A DNA stretch of 64,000 nucleotides from Bacillota bacterium. Lineage in GTDB: Bacteria; Bacillota; Clostridia; Christensenellales; Aristaeellaceae. The notes beneath the pieces are model-generated. The model did no database searches. It was not told the origin of the DNA and saw only the letters and a program-made list of their open reading frames with translations. The DNA is taken from contig JAEYOW010000037.1 of NCBI GenBank assembly GCA_023411375.1, positions 1 through 64,000 of the forward strand, read 5' to 3'. Position numbers and translations under genes: made by a program. This document shows, in pieces, positions 56,461-64,000 of this stretch (position 1 is its first letter; the number at the start of each line of letters is the position of its first letter).

Positions 56461-56519
56461 TTGACAAATCGCATGATAGAGGATAAAATGGTTTTTCGAA
56501 AAACAGTTCATGTGTGAAC
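56461..56519 (+). promoter_or_regulatory. Promoter and operator candidates of the MarR-MATE operon
   Basis: TTGACA (56461-56466), 17 bp, TAAAAT (56484-56489). Two palindromes follow: GTTTTTCGAAAAAC (56491-56504) and GTTCA-tgtg-TGAAC (56506-56519), good candidates for autorepression by MarR. Confidence 0.75.
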
Positions 56520-56565
56520 AAATTATTTTGTGCGAATTCACGCAGGTACGAGAGGAGGAAGGGAC

Positions 56566-57021
56566 ATGAAGGGAATTACGGCATATCTGACAGCCGCCAG
56601 ACGTATCGCGTTGTTTCACGACGAAATGCTGACATGCGCCTGTCGAAAACATCACCTGACGCTGATGGAAGCGAATGTCATCAGTTTTTTATCCAATAAT
56701 CCGGACAAAGATACGGCATCCGACATTGTAGAACTCCGTATGTTTTCAAAAGCGGCTGTTTCAAAGGCGGTGGATGGACTGATGACAGCAGGCTTTGTTG
56801 CCAGGCATGCGGATGATGCGGACAGACGGATCATCCATCTGTCTTTGACGCCGCTTGCATGCGAGGCGCAGGAAGACATTGTTCAGTGCAATCTGGATTA
56901 TATCGACTGCTTATTTGCCGGTTTTACGAATGAGGAACTCGGTATGTTTACGCACTTTTATCAGAGAATGGCGAACAATGCGAAAGAAAAACTGAACGCT
57001 GGAAAAAGAAAGGAATTATAA
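56566..57021 (+). CDS. MarR-family regulator
   Basis: A 151-residue MarR-type winged-helix protein: CRKHHLTLMEANVISFLSNNPDKDTASDIVELRMFSKAAVSKAVDGLMTAGFVARHADDADRRIIHLSLTPLACEA, which contains the recognition helix and the DRR wing. It probably represses itself and the MATE transporter (stop and start overlap by 1 bp, TAATG), with release by a transported drug or metabolite. The ATG at 56566 follows AGGAGGAAG. Confidence 0.9.
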   Translation: MKGITAYLTAARRIALFHDEMLTCACRKHHLTLMEANVISFLSNNPDKDTASDIVELRMFSKAAVSKAVDGLMTAGFVARHADDADRRIIHLSLTPLACEAQEDIVQCNLDYIDCLFAGFTNEELGMFTHFYQRMANNAKEKLNAGKRKEL

Positions 57022-58397
57022 TGGAGAACAAAGAGTTTTTAGGAACCGAACCAATCGGGAAACTGCTGATGCGATTGGCCATTCCAACGGTGATTGCCCA
57101 GGTCATTAACATGCTCTATAACATCGTAGACAGGATTTATATCGGTCATATTCCGCAGGTTGGTGATATGGCGCTGACGGGCGTAGGCGTATGCATGCCG
57201 CTGATTATGATCGTATCGGCTTTTGCGGCGTTGGTAGGCAGCGGGGGCGCGCCGCGCGCATCCATTTGCATGGGGCAAAAGCAAGACGATCATGCCGAAT
57301 TGATTATGGGCAACTGCTTTACCTTTCAATTGATTATTTCCACTGTCCTGACCGTTATCTTGCTTATATTTAACCGTGATTTCCTTATGGCCTTCGGAGC
57401 AAGCGAGAACACCATCGAGTACGCTTCGGGTTATATGAGCATCTATGCCATCGGGACTATATTTGTTCAGCTGACGCTTGGAATGAATGCGTTCATCACC
57501 GCGCAGGGATTTGCAAAAACTGGCATGTATTCCGTTTTGATCGGCGCTGTTTCCAATATCATTCTTGATCCGATTTTCATTTTTGCGCTGAATATGGGTG
57601 TTCAGGGGGCAGCACTGGCAACGATTGTTTCCCAGGCATTCTCCTGCACATGGGTATTGTTGTTTTTGTTTGGAAAAAAGACGTCTCTGCGAATCAAAAG
57701 AAAAAATTTGTCCCTTAAACTCGGAGTCATCGCGCCATGCATGGCGCTTGGTTTATCGTTTTTTGTGATGCAGTCCAGTGAAAGCATCATCTCTGTATGT
57801 TTTAATTCATCTCTTCTTAAATATGGCGGAGACATGGCAGTCGGCGCTATGACGATACTGACCAGCGTGATGCAGTTTGCCATGCTGCCGCTTCAAGGAC
57901 TGGGTCAGGGTGCGCAGCCGATCATCAGCTATAATTATGGCGCGAAGAATGCTGCGCGCGTTAAAGGCGCGTTTAAGCTGCTGCTTAAATCAAGTTTGAC
58001 ATATTCGACGGTATTGTGGCTGGGCGTGATGCTTGCGCCGCAGGTGTTTGCTTCGATTTTTACGCCGAACGTCGCTTTGATTGATTTTACAAAGAATGCT
58101 TTAAGGGTTTATATGGCGTGCATGCTGCTGTTTGGCATCCAAATTGCCTGCCAGATGACTTTTACTGCGATTGGTAATGCCAAAGCATCCATTCTTGTTG
58201 CTGTTACAAGAAAGTTTTTCCTTTTGCTGCCGCTGATATTTATCCTGCCACGCATTTTTACCGCCAATCAGACGATGGCTGTTTATCTGGCTGAGCCTGT
58301 GGCGGACTTTCTGGCTGTCACGTTTACGGCGATTTTGTTTTCTTTTCAATTCAAAAAAGCAATCGCTTCAATCGAAGGCAATCCTCAGTTGCAATAA
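57021..58397 (+). CDS. MATE-family efflux transporter
   Basis: A 458-residue MATE protein with 12 expected membrane segments: EPIGKLLMRLAIPTVIAQVINMLYNIVDRIYIGHI at the start, GVGVCMPLIMIVSAFAALVGSGGAPRASI, FITAQGFAKTGMYSVLIGAVSNIILDPIFIFALNMGVQGAALATIVSQ and QGLGQGAQPIISYNYGAKN. It exports cationic or other drugs with Na+ or H+. It is co-transcribed with the MarR gene and so its expression is probably inducible. Confidence 0.93.
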   Translation: MENKEFLGTEPIGKLLMRLAIPTVIAQVINMLYNIVDRIYIGHIPQVGDMALTGVGVCMPLIMIVSAFAALVGSGGAPRASICMGQKQDDHAELIMGNCFTFQLIISTVLTVILLIFNRDFLMAFGASENTIEYASGYMSIYAIGTIFVQLTLGMNAFITAQGFAKTGMYSVLIGAVSNIILDPIFIFALNMGVQGAALATIVSQAFSCTWVLLFLFGKKTSLRIKRKNLSLKLGVIAPCMALGLSFFVMQSSESIISVCFNSSLLKYGGDMAVGAMTILTSVMQFAMLPLQGLGQGAQPIISYNYGAKNAARVKGAFKLLLKSSLTYSTVLWLGVMLAPQVFASIFTPNVALIDFTKNALRVYMACMLLFGIQIACQMTFTAIGNAKASILVAVTRKFFLLLPLIFILPRIFTANQTMAVYLAEPVADFLAVTFTAILFSFQFKKAIASIEGNPQLQ

Positions 58398-58417
58398 AGG
58401 AAGCGTTTGCTACCAAG

Positions 58418-58713
58418 GCCTGTTATCCTCGCCGGATAACAGGCTCAGGGTGTCAAAAAGCATTTTTGACACCCTGAACGTTGCAAGTCCGCAAAAGTTG
58501 ACTTGCAACGAGGACATCATTTTCTTGTGCGGCTTTGCCGCACGGCCAGAAAATGATAGAGGAAGCGGCTTACCAGCCGCTCCTTAAACCAGAAAAGCCG
58601 GTTCTGTGGAATGGAAATGAAGGGCTTACCGCCCTTCATTACGTCCCGGGAGTTACTTTTGAAGTTTTTGACAGTCTGGGTCTGTTATCCTCGATGGGAT
58701 AACAGGCTTTTTT
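58418..58713 (+). repeat. Array of seven hairpins flanked by two copies of one palindrome
   Basis: Stems in order: GCCTGTTATCC/GGATAACAGGC (58418-58444), CAGGGTGTCAAAAA/TTTTTGACACCCTG (58446-58476), CGTTGCAAGT/ACTTGCAACG (58479-58510), TCATTTTCT/AGAAAATGA with inner TGCGGC/GCCGCA (58517-58556), AGCGGCT/AGCCGCT (58564-58581), AATGAAGGGC/GCCCTTCATT (58616-58640), and CTGTTATCC/GGATAACAG plus TTTTTT (58682-58713). The last is a terminator. The first and last share sequence. Confidence 0.75.
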
Positions 58714-58968
58714 GTTGTAATTGCGATGATGCAGTCGCATGCTGTCATAAGTATGTAAAAAAGTATTAAAAATCTATTGATTTATCCGGATCGTGCATAA
58801 ATTGTCGTTTTTTTAAATGACAGCTGCGGCATGAAAAGAGGGTACGGCGCTGCTGTATCTTTAGTTTAGCAACCTGCATTTATATCAATTGCCTTGCGTT
58901 TTACAGCAAATCAAAAGAGAAATGCATTTTGATTAAGCAAAAGAAGAAAAAGGATGTTTATACTAAAC
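58714..58968. other. AT-rich gap between hairpin array and IS
   Basis: About 255 bp. No coding frame, repeat or clear promoter was seen. Confidence 0.4.
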
Positions 58969-59125
58969 TGTACCCCGTAAAACGGACACCGCAAAGAGTG
59001 ACATTTCATCCGACGGCCCGGGTATACGGACGGTAAAATAGTCACAAAACCCAGGATAGCGGACGTTTGCGGGCAACAGAAGTGATAGAATGTACCCATC
59101 GTGTCGGGTCGGAGAGGTGGGTAAC

Positions 59126-59566
59126 ATGAGCAAGAGGCTATTCAGCAAGGACGAGCAGCTCATCTTGAGAGCAAACCCCTACGTGGAAACCGTAACCGAG
59201 AAAAGCGTGGTCTTCACGCCCGGGTTCAAAGAGAGGGCATATCAAGCGCTCTTACGTGGGGAGCGCATGGCAGCGATCTTTGAAGAACACGGGATTCAAC
59301 CATCAATCTTGGGTAACGCGAGGATCAACGGTTTTCGCGAGAAGGTTCAACGTTATGCGGAACGTGAAGAAGGGTTTTCCAACCTACGGAAGACGAAGCG
59401 CCGCGGGGTAAACAGGGGGATAAAACCAGACAGCATGACGGGTCGGATGGCATACATGGAGAACAAGATCAGCTATCTGGAGCAGGAGGTGGAGTTTCTA
59501 AAAAAAACACGTCAGGCAGATTTGGAGGCGCAGAGGCTATGGGAATCCAAGCACCGGCGCAAGTGA
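59126..59566 (+). CDS. IS3-family transposase OrfA
   Basis: A 146-residue protein. The N-terminus has a helix-turn-helix-like region (KERAYQALLRGERMAAIFEEHGIQPSILGNARINGFREKV) and the C-terminus a leucine-zipper coiled coil (MAYMENKISYLEQEVEFLKKTRQ). The ATG at 59126 follows GGAGAGGTGG. At its end a run of eight As (59500-59507) makes A AAA AAA in frame, and the -1 frame is open into OrfB, so an OrfAB fusion transposase can be made by frameshifting as in other IS3 elements. Confidence 0.85.
   Translation: MSKRLFSKDEQLILRANPYVETVTEKSVVFTPGFKERAYQALLRGERMAAIFEEHGIQPSILGNARINGFREKVQRYAEREEGFSNLRKTKRRGVNRGIKPDSMTGRMAYMENKISYLEQEVEFLKKTRQADLEAQRLWESKHRRK
59500..59507 (+). other. A-run for -1 frameshift between OrfA and OrfB
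   Basis: A AAA AAA A in the OrfA frame; the -1 frame reads without stops through ATG 59539 of OrfB. Confidence 0.7.
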
Positions 59567-60486
59567 AATATGGCCTGATCTATAATGCCTTGCAGAGCGA
59601 CAACAATCTTCTGAGCATTACGCTTCTGTGCCAGATTGCTGGCGTTTCGCGATCCGGATTCTATGGATGGCTGGAATCGGCGTCGTTTCGGATAGAGCGG
59701 GACGAGGCAGATCAGCGGGATTTTGGGCTGGTTTTGGAGGCGTATCGGTTCCGAGGGTACGCAAAGGGCGCACGGTCGATCCACATGCGGCTTTTACATA
59801 TTGGGATTCGCATGAACGTCAAGAAGATCCGTCGCCTGATGGACAAGTTCGGTCTGATGTGCCCGATCCGCAAGGCGAATCCTTACCGCCAGATGGCAAG
59901 GGCTATGCAGGCGAGCACAGTCGCACCGAATCTTATTGATCGGCAGTTCAACGCACGGGGAGTCAGAAAGAATCTGCTGACGGACATCACCTACCTGTTC
60001 TACAAGAACGGCAGATGCTATCTCTCGACCATCCTTGACGCCTGTACTCACGAGGCTCTGGCAGACGAGCTTAGCGAAGACCTGCATATAGAATTCGTTC
60101 TGGAGACGGTCGATACCCTCGTGAAGGAACATGGCAGCACGCTGGACAACACGACAATCGTTCACAGCGACCAGGGATGCCATTACACGAGCCGAGCCTT
60201 CATAGAGAAGCTCAAGGACAACGAGTTCGTCCAGTCCATGTCCCGGAAGGGAAACTGCTGGGACAACGCTCCTCAGGAGAGCTTCTTCGGTCACATGAAG
60301 GATGAAATCAGCGAGAAGATCGCGGCCTGTGAAACGTTTGCGCGGGTCAAGGCGGTGGTCGAGGACTGGTTGGATTACTACAATAAAGACCGCTACCAGT
60401 GGGATCTGCTCAAGCTCTCGCCGAAGGAATACTACGAGTATCTGGTGACCGGCGTTTACCCGTTGCCGATGTACACAAAGGACTGA
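59539..60486 (+). CDS. IS3-family transposase OrfB (rve integrase core)
   Basis: A 315-residue DDE transposase: an N-terminal HTH_21-like part (CQIAGVSRSGFYGWLES; YAKGARSIHMRLLHIGIRMNVKKIRRLMDKFGL), then the rve core with LLTDITYLFYKNGRCYLSTILDACTHE (first D), TTIVHSDQGCHYTS (second D) and SRKGNCWDNAPQESFFGHMKDE (E). It is complete and its catalytic residues are intact, so the element may still be active. It overlaps OrfA by 28 bp in the -1 frame. Confidence 0.93.
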   Translation: MGIQAPAQVKYGLIYNALQSDNNLLSITLLCQIAGVSRSGFYGWLESASFRIERDEADQRDFGLVLEAYRFRGYAKGARSIHMRLLHIGIRMNVKKIRRLMDKFGLMCPIRKANPYRQMARAMQASTVAPNLIDRQFNARGVRKNLLTDITYLFYKNGRCYLSTILDACTHEALADELSEDLHIEFVLETVDTLVKEHGSTLDNTTIVHSDQGCHYTSRAFIEKLKDNEFVQSMSRKGNCWDNAPQESFFGHMKDEISEKIAACETFARVKAVVEDWLDYYNKDRYQWDLLKLSPKEYYEYLVTGVYPLPMYTKD

Positions 60487-60729
60487 CATCGGGGGCTCTG
60501 CCCCCGAACCCCCGAGGTTTATCGCTTTGCTTTCCAGGAGGGCAGCCGCGCTGCGGCGCAAGAAAAAGCGACGAGACCCTCCTCGCCGCCCTCCCGCAAA
60601 TCCGGTGAAGCGCTCGGGTCGCTCCTCAGCGTTGCCCTATCCTCAGCACCGGCAAAGCGGGAGCAGTATATCACAATTCGTCGCGGACGAACTACCACTA
60701 AGCAAATTTTGTACTTGACATGGGGTACA

Positions 60730-61344
60730 CTTCCAAATCCGGGTATTGAAATCAAGACTTGGTTTCCTTTTGCAACAGAAATTACTGCGCGGTTCAAAGA
60801 CAGCGTACAACATTTCCAGAGCGATCAAATCAATGTTGCTATGATTGCATGGCTGCCTGATAACGTGCTCTGGGGGAAACCTACCATTATTGATGCTTGG
60901 GTTGGAAGTGCTGCAAGTGTTGCAAGTGCAAGAGATTCGCATTACCATCGGCCACCGGATTATCTCGTCTTTGAGCCAGAAGACACCAGTTCAAGGACAT
61001 GTAACTTACAGCAGACCAATACTAATGGCTATAAGTTTCAAGGATCGGCTGCAGATTTTTCTCGCGCAAATGAAATCGTAACCTCATGGGGACGCGATGG
61101 TACTGTTTACAGCACGTCCCCAGAATACCAAGCAAAATTACAGAGCCTACTTGGTTCCTTTACATATCGCTTGGATACGAATTTTGCTAAGATGGATAGA
61201 ATAGAACACGCCTCGTTAGAAGCCTTTAAAACACAGGTGCTGGACACTGAATATCGCGGTTTACCAATCCGCCAATGGGCGCGACTTATATCAGTTGGTG
61301 GCGATGCCCTCGACAGTCAACTGTTGCGGCTGATTAATGAATGA
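60730..61344 (+). pseudogene. Type II restriction endonuclease, 5' end lost beside the IS
   Basis: About 204 residues remain from the IS edge: LPNPGIEIKTWFPFATEITARFKDSVQHFQSDQINVAMIAWLPDNVLWGKPTIIDAWVG, DSHYHRPPDYLVFEPEDTSSRTCNLQQTNTNGYKFQG and a helical end. The link to a methyltransferase and a controller protein marks it as the restriction gene; the enzyme's specificity is not recognisable. No ATG lies near the left end and the only in-frame start (TTG 60709) is within the IS end. The stop is 54 bp inside the convergent methylase gene. Confidence 0.6.
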
Positions 61345-62307
61345 TTTTACATGAGAAACTGCTGTTTCATACATTTCTTTTTGAATCTCAGATGAATAGC
61401 ATAGCCTGTTGCTTCGGTAACAGGCTATTGCTGTCGTGAAAAGGCCACCAAAAGGGTCCCACACCACGTCGCCTTCATCAGATGCCATTTCAATAATTCG
61501 CTCTGTAAGTACAAGCGGTTTCTGGTTGTTGTGAACTGCTTTTGTGCCATTTTTTTTACGTTCTTCGCCGCTTAACTGAGATACTGACCACACATTTGTG
61601 ATTCCCATCGGACAGTAAAACTTTGCTCGAAGCCGTTGCCAATCATCCTGAGTAAGTGGTGTTACGCCATCGACAGAAAAATACGGTCTACCAGCAGGGT
61701 TTCCGTGTAAGTTTGCATATGCAGATATACCTTCAAACGCTTCTGCAGGAGGCATATACCATAAATGACATTTCGTGAAATACTTCCTTGTTGCAGCATC
61801 TTTGACACCACAAGCTTCATTTGTCTTTGAAAAAGGCAATCCGGTTCGTGCCCATTCATAACGAAGCCATTCTTTCATGCTCATTTGAATTCCATCAACA
61901 TAAAACTCTGGCTTGCGAACATATTGAACGCAAACCTCCGTTACTACGGGAAGTTTTCTTATTGTTTTCGTATTAACATTACCAGCGACATGACTCATTC
62001 CTTTATCCCAAATACAACAGGCTTTAAACTCCCAGCCGTGTTTTAGTAGATACGGATGCACTGCCGCCCAACCTTGTTCCGTATTCCAAAACCACAGTGT
62101 TGTTTGTGGCGTTGAAAGTTTGGACCATTTTTGAATGTGAGGCTCATACCACTCACCAAGGTTATCGCAGGAAACCAAGTCTCCCTTGTAGCCACTTACG
62201 CCATAAGGTCCATCAGATATTATTACGATGGGTGATTCCCATTGTTCATACATAAACATTGCATCTGAGTTGAACAGTTGTATTTTGCCATAATTGAGCA
62301 TTTCCAT
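61291..62307 (-). CDS. Type II DNA methyltransferase
   Basis: A 338-residue methylase. IVIISDGPYGVSGYKGDLVSCDNLGEWYEPHI holds the catalytic DGPY (a variant of DPPY) near the N-terminus; GDVVWDPFGGLFTTAIACYRSNRLCYSSEI near the C-terminus is the SAM-binding DPFxG motif. This is the beta-class order, so it is an N6-adenine or N4-cytosine methylase. The start at 62307 follows AGGTG; GTG 62319, which overlaps the controller stop, is possible. Its 3' end overlaps the convergent restriction gene by 54 bp. It should still protect its sites although the restriction gene is broken. Confidence 0.85.
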   Translation of the reverse strand: MEMLNYGKIQLFNSDAMFMYEQWESPIVIISDGPYGVSGYKGDLVSCDNLGEWYEPHIQKWSKLSTPQTTLWFWNTEQGWAAVHPYLLKHGWEFKACCIWDKGMSHVAGNVNTKTIRKLPVVTEVCVQYVRKPEFYVDGIQMSMKEWLRYEWARTGLPFSKTNEACGVKDAATRKYFTKCHLWYMPPAEAFEGISAYANLHGNPAGRPYFSVDGVTPLTQDDWQRLRAKFYCPMGITNVWSVSQLSGEERKKNGTKAVHNNQKPLVLTERIIEMASDEGDVVWDPFGGLFTTAIACYRSNRLCYSSEIQKEMYETAVSHVKSFINQPQQLTVEGIATN

Positions 62308-62315
62308 TGCTATTT

Positions 62316-62534
62316 TCACCTATCCGTTTCATCAAGATGTCTTAGCTCTACAATGTCACCAATTTCGCACTGTAGAGCGACACAGATTTTTTCTAACAAG
62401 TCTGTAGTAACATTTTCGCCCTTTCTAAGTTTCGCCAGAGAAGATGGGCTGATCTGCGCAATATCACACAAGTCCTTCTTTTTAAGGTCTTTATCAATTA
62501 ATAGTTTCCACAGCTTCTTGTATGTCACTGCCAT
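62316..62534 (-). CDS. XRE-type controller protein of the restriction-modification system
   Basis: A 72-residue helix-turn-helix protein: MAVTYKKLWKLLIDKDLKKKDLCDIAQISPSSLAKLRKGENVTTDLLEKICVALQCEIGDIVEL. This YozG/C-protein-like size and its place before the methylase suggest that it times methylase and nuclease expression. ATG 62534 follows GAGGAGGG. It lies downstream of a good promoter at 62583-62611. Confidence 0.85.
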   Translation of the reverse strand: MAVTYKKLWKLLIDKDLKKKDLCDIAQISPSSLAKLRKGENVTTDLLEKICVALQCEIGDIVELRHLDETDR

Positions 62535-62582
62535 GCTATCCCTCCTCAATGTTTAACCGAGCCATGCTCAAACTGCAGTTGT

Positions 62583-62611
62583 ATTATACCACAAAAATTT
62601 CGATAAAGCAA
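62583..62611 (-). promoter_or_regulatory. Promoter of the controller-methylase operon
   Basis: Minus strand TTGCTT (62611-62606), 17 bp, TATAAT (62588-62583), 49 bp before the controller start. Confidence 0.75.
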
Positions 62612-63053
62612 TCGTAAATTATGAGATAACAGTATTTTATTATCTTATCACAGAACATCTACTTGCCACATTTTCAACCATTTCAACGGAATACAATTTA
62701 ATTATTCGCTTGTGTCCTTACGATAGGGGTAATTGTTTAAGCTTTTTTCGGCACATTTTCGTCGGAGAGGGCTTTTTCTATTGTATTAAATGTTGGAACT
62801 ACATAGAGCCGTGCTACGACATACGAAAGTTCCCGTTTGCCGAGTGCACACCCTATGCACACCCCCAAGTTTCCGTTTGCCGAGTGCAAGGCGAAATACA
62901 CCTATATGCTCCGTAGACGGGGCTTTTTTCTTTGCACTCTACAAACGGCAGAAAACAAAAAAGCCGCCAGAAAGCCTTGCTACCAAGACCTTCTGACGGC
63001 TACCGTGTGCAAAATAAAAACGCCAGCATTGTATCAATACTGACGTTCTTATA
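62612..63053. other. Non-coding stretch with a short direct repeat and hairpins
   Basis: About 440 bp. CCGTTTGCCGAGTGCA occurs at 62833-62848 and again at 62873-62888. Near 62963-63000 AGCCGCCAGAAAG pairs with TTCTGACGGCT, and AACG..ATTG/CAAT..CGTT forms a small stem near 63019-63046, perhaps the terminator of the tRNA gene. No gene seen. Confidence 0.45.
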
Positions 63054-63144
63054 TGGCGGAGAGTTAGGGATTTGAACCCTAGGTACGCTATTAACGTACA
63101 CACGATTTCCAGTCGTGCGCCTTAGACCACTCAGCCAACTCTCC
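63054..63144 (-). tRNA. tRNA-Ser, anticodon GGA
   Basis: On the minus strand GGAGAGTTGGCTGAGTGG starts at 63144. The anticodon arm CACGA-CTGGAAA-TCGTG has anticodon GGA. A long variable arm (TGTACGTTAATAGCGTAC), a T arm with GGTTCAAATCC, acceptor ACTCTCC, discriminator G and encoded CCA (63056-63054) complete it. The long variable arm and anticodon make it a serine tRNA reading UCC/UCU. It is not at the prophage edge. Confidence 0.95.
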
Positions 63145-63333
63145 ATGATCCATGCGTTGCATACATCCGCAACGTTGAATATTATACACATCAGGCGTGC
63201 CTATGTCAAGGTTTTTTCCAAAATAAGCGCAGTAGGCGCGTCAGGCCGGCCCGTAAAGCCGCCCCATGCAACCCATGCGAAACGGCTTGCCGCCGTTTCC
63301 CGTCTATGGGCTACATGGAGCGTTGCTCCGTCA

Positions 63334-64000
63334 TTATTCAGGCAGCTTTTCCAAGGCTTCCATGCCATGCGCCCCGTAGCGGGCACGGATGGTGCGAAGC
63401 CCATCCTTCAGGCTTTCTTCCTGCTGGACGGTCAGGCGGGCAAAAGGCTCGCGCACATAGCCCGCGTCGCGTCCCATCCATTGCGCCATCTTTTTCATCG
63501 CGGAGAAATACGGAAATTTCAATACAAACAGGATGACCGCGTCCGCCACGCGCTGGCATTCCTCCGCGAGCCTCATGTCGTTTGCCAGCACCGCGTCCCT
63601 AAGTTGAAGAAAGATTTCGGGGATCACGTTATAGAACGAGCCGATGATGCCGTCCGCCCCGAATGCGAAGCCGGACAGCGCCATTTCATCGCAGCCGGAG
63701 TAAATCATGAAATCCTGCCCTAATTCATCCTTCATGCGCATGATCTCGTGATGCGTGGGCGAGGTATACTTCATTCCCTTCACGTTGGGCAGCCCGGCAA
63801 GCCGCCGGACGGTATCGTTGCTGACCAGCCCGGCAAGCGCGATGTTATAAATAATCATGGGCAGCGGCGTCGCGGCGCTCAGCGCCTGATAATAAGAAAA
63901 GATCTCGTCCTCAGAAAATTTAAAATAGAAAGGCGGAACAGAGGAAAGCGCATCGGCGCCGGCCTTGTATGCGTGCTCGGCAAAAGCGATGGATTTTGCG
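63334..64000 (-). CDS. N-acetylneuraminate lyase/DapA-family aldolase, 5' part outside window
   Basis: The last 222 codons of a class I aldolase: KSIAFAEHAYKAGADALSSVPPFYFKFSEDEIFSYYQAL, PLPMIIYNIALAGL (Tyr of the family), VKGMKYTSPTHHEIMRMKDEL (Schiff-base lysine in GMKYTS), IYSGCDEMALSGFAFGADGIIGSFYNVIPEIFLQL. The FYFKFSEDEIFSYY segment is closer to N-acetylneuraminate lyases than to dihydrodipicolinate synthase. It would cleave sialic acid to N-acetylmannosamine and pyruvate, a gut-type carbon source. The gene continues beyond 64000. Confidence 0.85.
   Translation of the reverse strand, partial: AKSIAFAEHAYKAGADALSSVPPFYFKFSEDEIFSYYQALSAATPLPMIIYNIALAGLVSNDTVRRLAGLPNVKGMKYTSPTHHEIMRMKDELGQDFMIYSGCDEMALSGFAFGADGIIGSFYNVIPEIFLQLRDAVLANDMRLAEECQRVADAVILFVLKFPYFSAMKKMAQWMGRDAGYVREPFARLTVQQEESLKDGLRTIRARYGAHGMEALEKLPE

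Larger units (their letters stand above)
58969..60729 (+). mobile_element. IS3-family insertion sequence
   Basis: Two overlapping transposase frames lie between TGTACCCC (58969) and GGGGTACA (ending 60729), a matching 8-bp inverted end typical in form of IS3 elements. The 240 bp after orfB include GGGGGCTCTGCCCCC and may contain a nested repeat, so the right end is less sure. No direct target repeat is seen (AAC left, CTT right). Confidence 0.6.

Noticed and set aside
60487..60708. Extension of the restriction gene upstream through the IS 3' region
   Set aside because: The in-frame sequence (RAAAQEKATRPSSPPSRK) looks like repeat-derived, low-complexity translation and lies between the transposase stop and the IS end; no start codon with ribosome-binding site. 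It cannot be fully excluded.

Overview
The window reads as a chromosomal segment of a low-to-mid GC anaerobic Firmicute, most likely a gut Clostridia/Oscillospirales-type bacterium. The evidence is strong AGGAGG ribosome-binding sites, Clostridia-type gene families, 4Fe-4S electron-transfer proteins and a tRNA-Ser. A complete-looking, about 53 kb siphovirus prophage (about 3.1 to 56.2 kb) fills most of it. Species and att sites cannot be fixed from the sequence alone.

Left flank (1-3033): a leftward operon of two membrane permeases, a membrane ferredoxin and a cupin protein. A divergent Crp/Fnr-type regulator faces it across a shared perfect palindrome.

Prophage, mostly transcribed leftward. 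The lysogeny region lies at 51-56 kb: a consensus divergent promoter pair with repeated operators, an XRE repressor, an ImmA/IrrE-like metalloprotease with zinc ribbons, and a TcmP/three-Cys pair. Leftward from it come the early and replication genes (39-51 kb): sigma-like regulators, DUF2800 nuclease, DUF2815 ssDNA-binding protein, a family A DNA polymerase split by an intein, VapE, VRR-NUC and a SNF2 helicase. Next are phage metK and an opposite-strand amidoligase/gamma-glutamylcyclotransferase cassette (33.3-36.5 kb). The DNA methylase, terminases, portal, ClpP protease, HK97 capsid, connector and tail genes follow (8-33 kb), then holin/endolysin (6.8-8.3 kb). Two large serine recombinases sit at the left end. 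Cargo genes interrupt the tail module: two toxin-antitoxin pairs and a secreted MsrAB.

Right flank (56.5-64 kb): a MarR/MATE efflux operon, an unusual array of hairpins, an IS3-family element, the remains of a type II restriction-modification system whose restriction gene has lost its 5' end beside the IS, tRNA-Ser(GGA) and a truncated N-acetylneuraminate lyase/DapA-family gene.

Most notable: (1) an HNH endonuclease encoded out of frame inside the polymerase intein, with both frames open for about 270 codons; (2) repeated three-hairpin RNA leaders with compensatory changes in the amidoligase cassette; (3) a 43-bp element present three times, each just upstream of a leftward operon; (4) a nested stem-loop leader ahead of an early sigma-like gene; (5) a canonical T TTC CCT frameshift site in the tail chaperone; (6) structural and early genes whose best starts are ACG and ATC.
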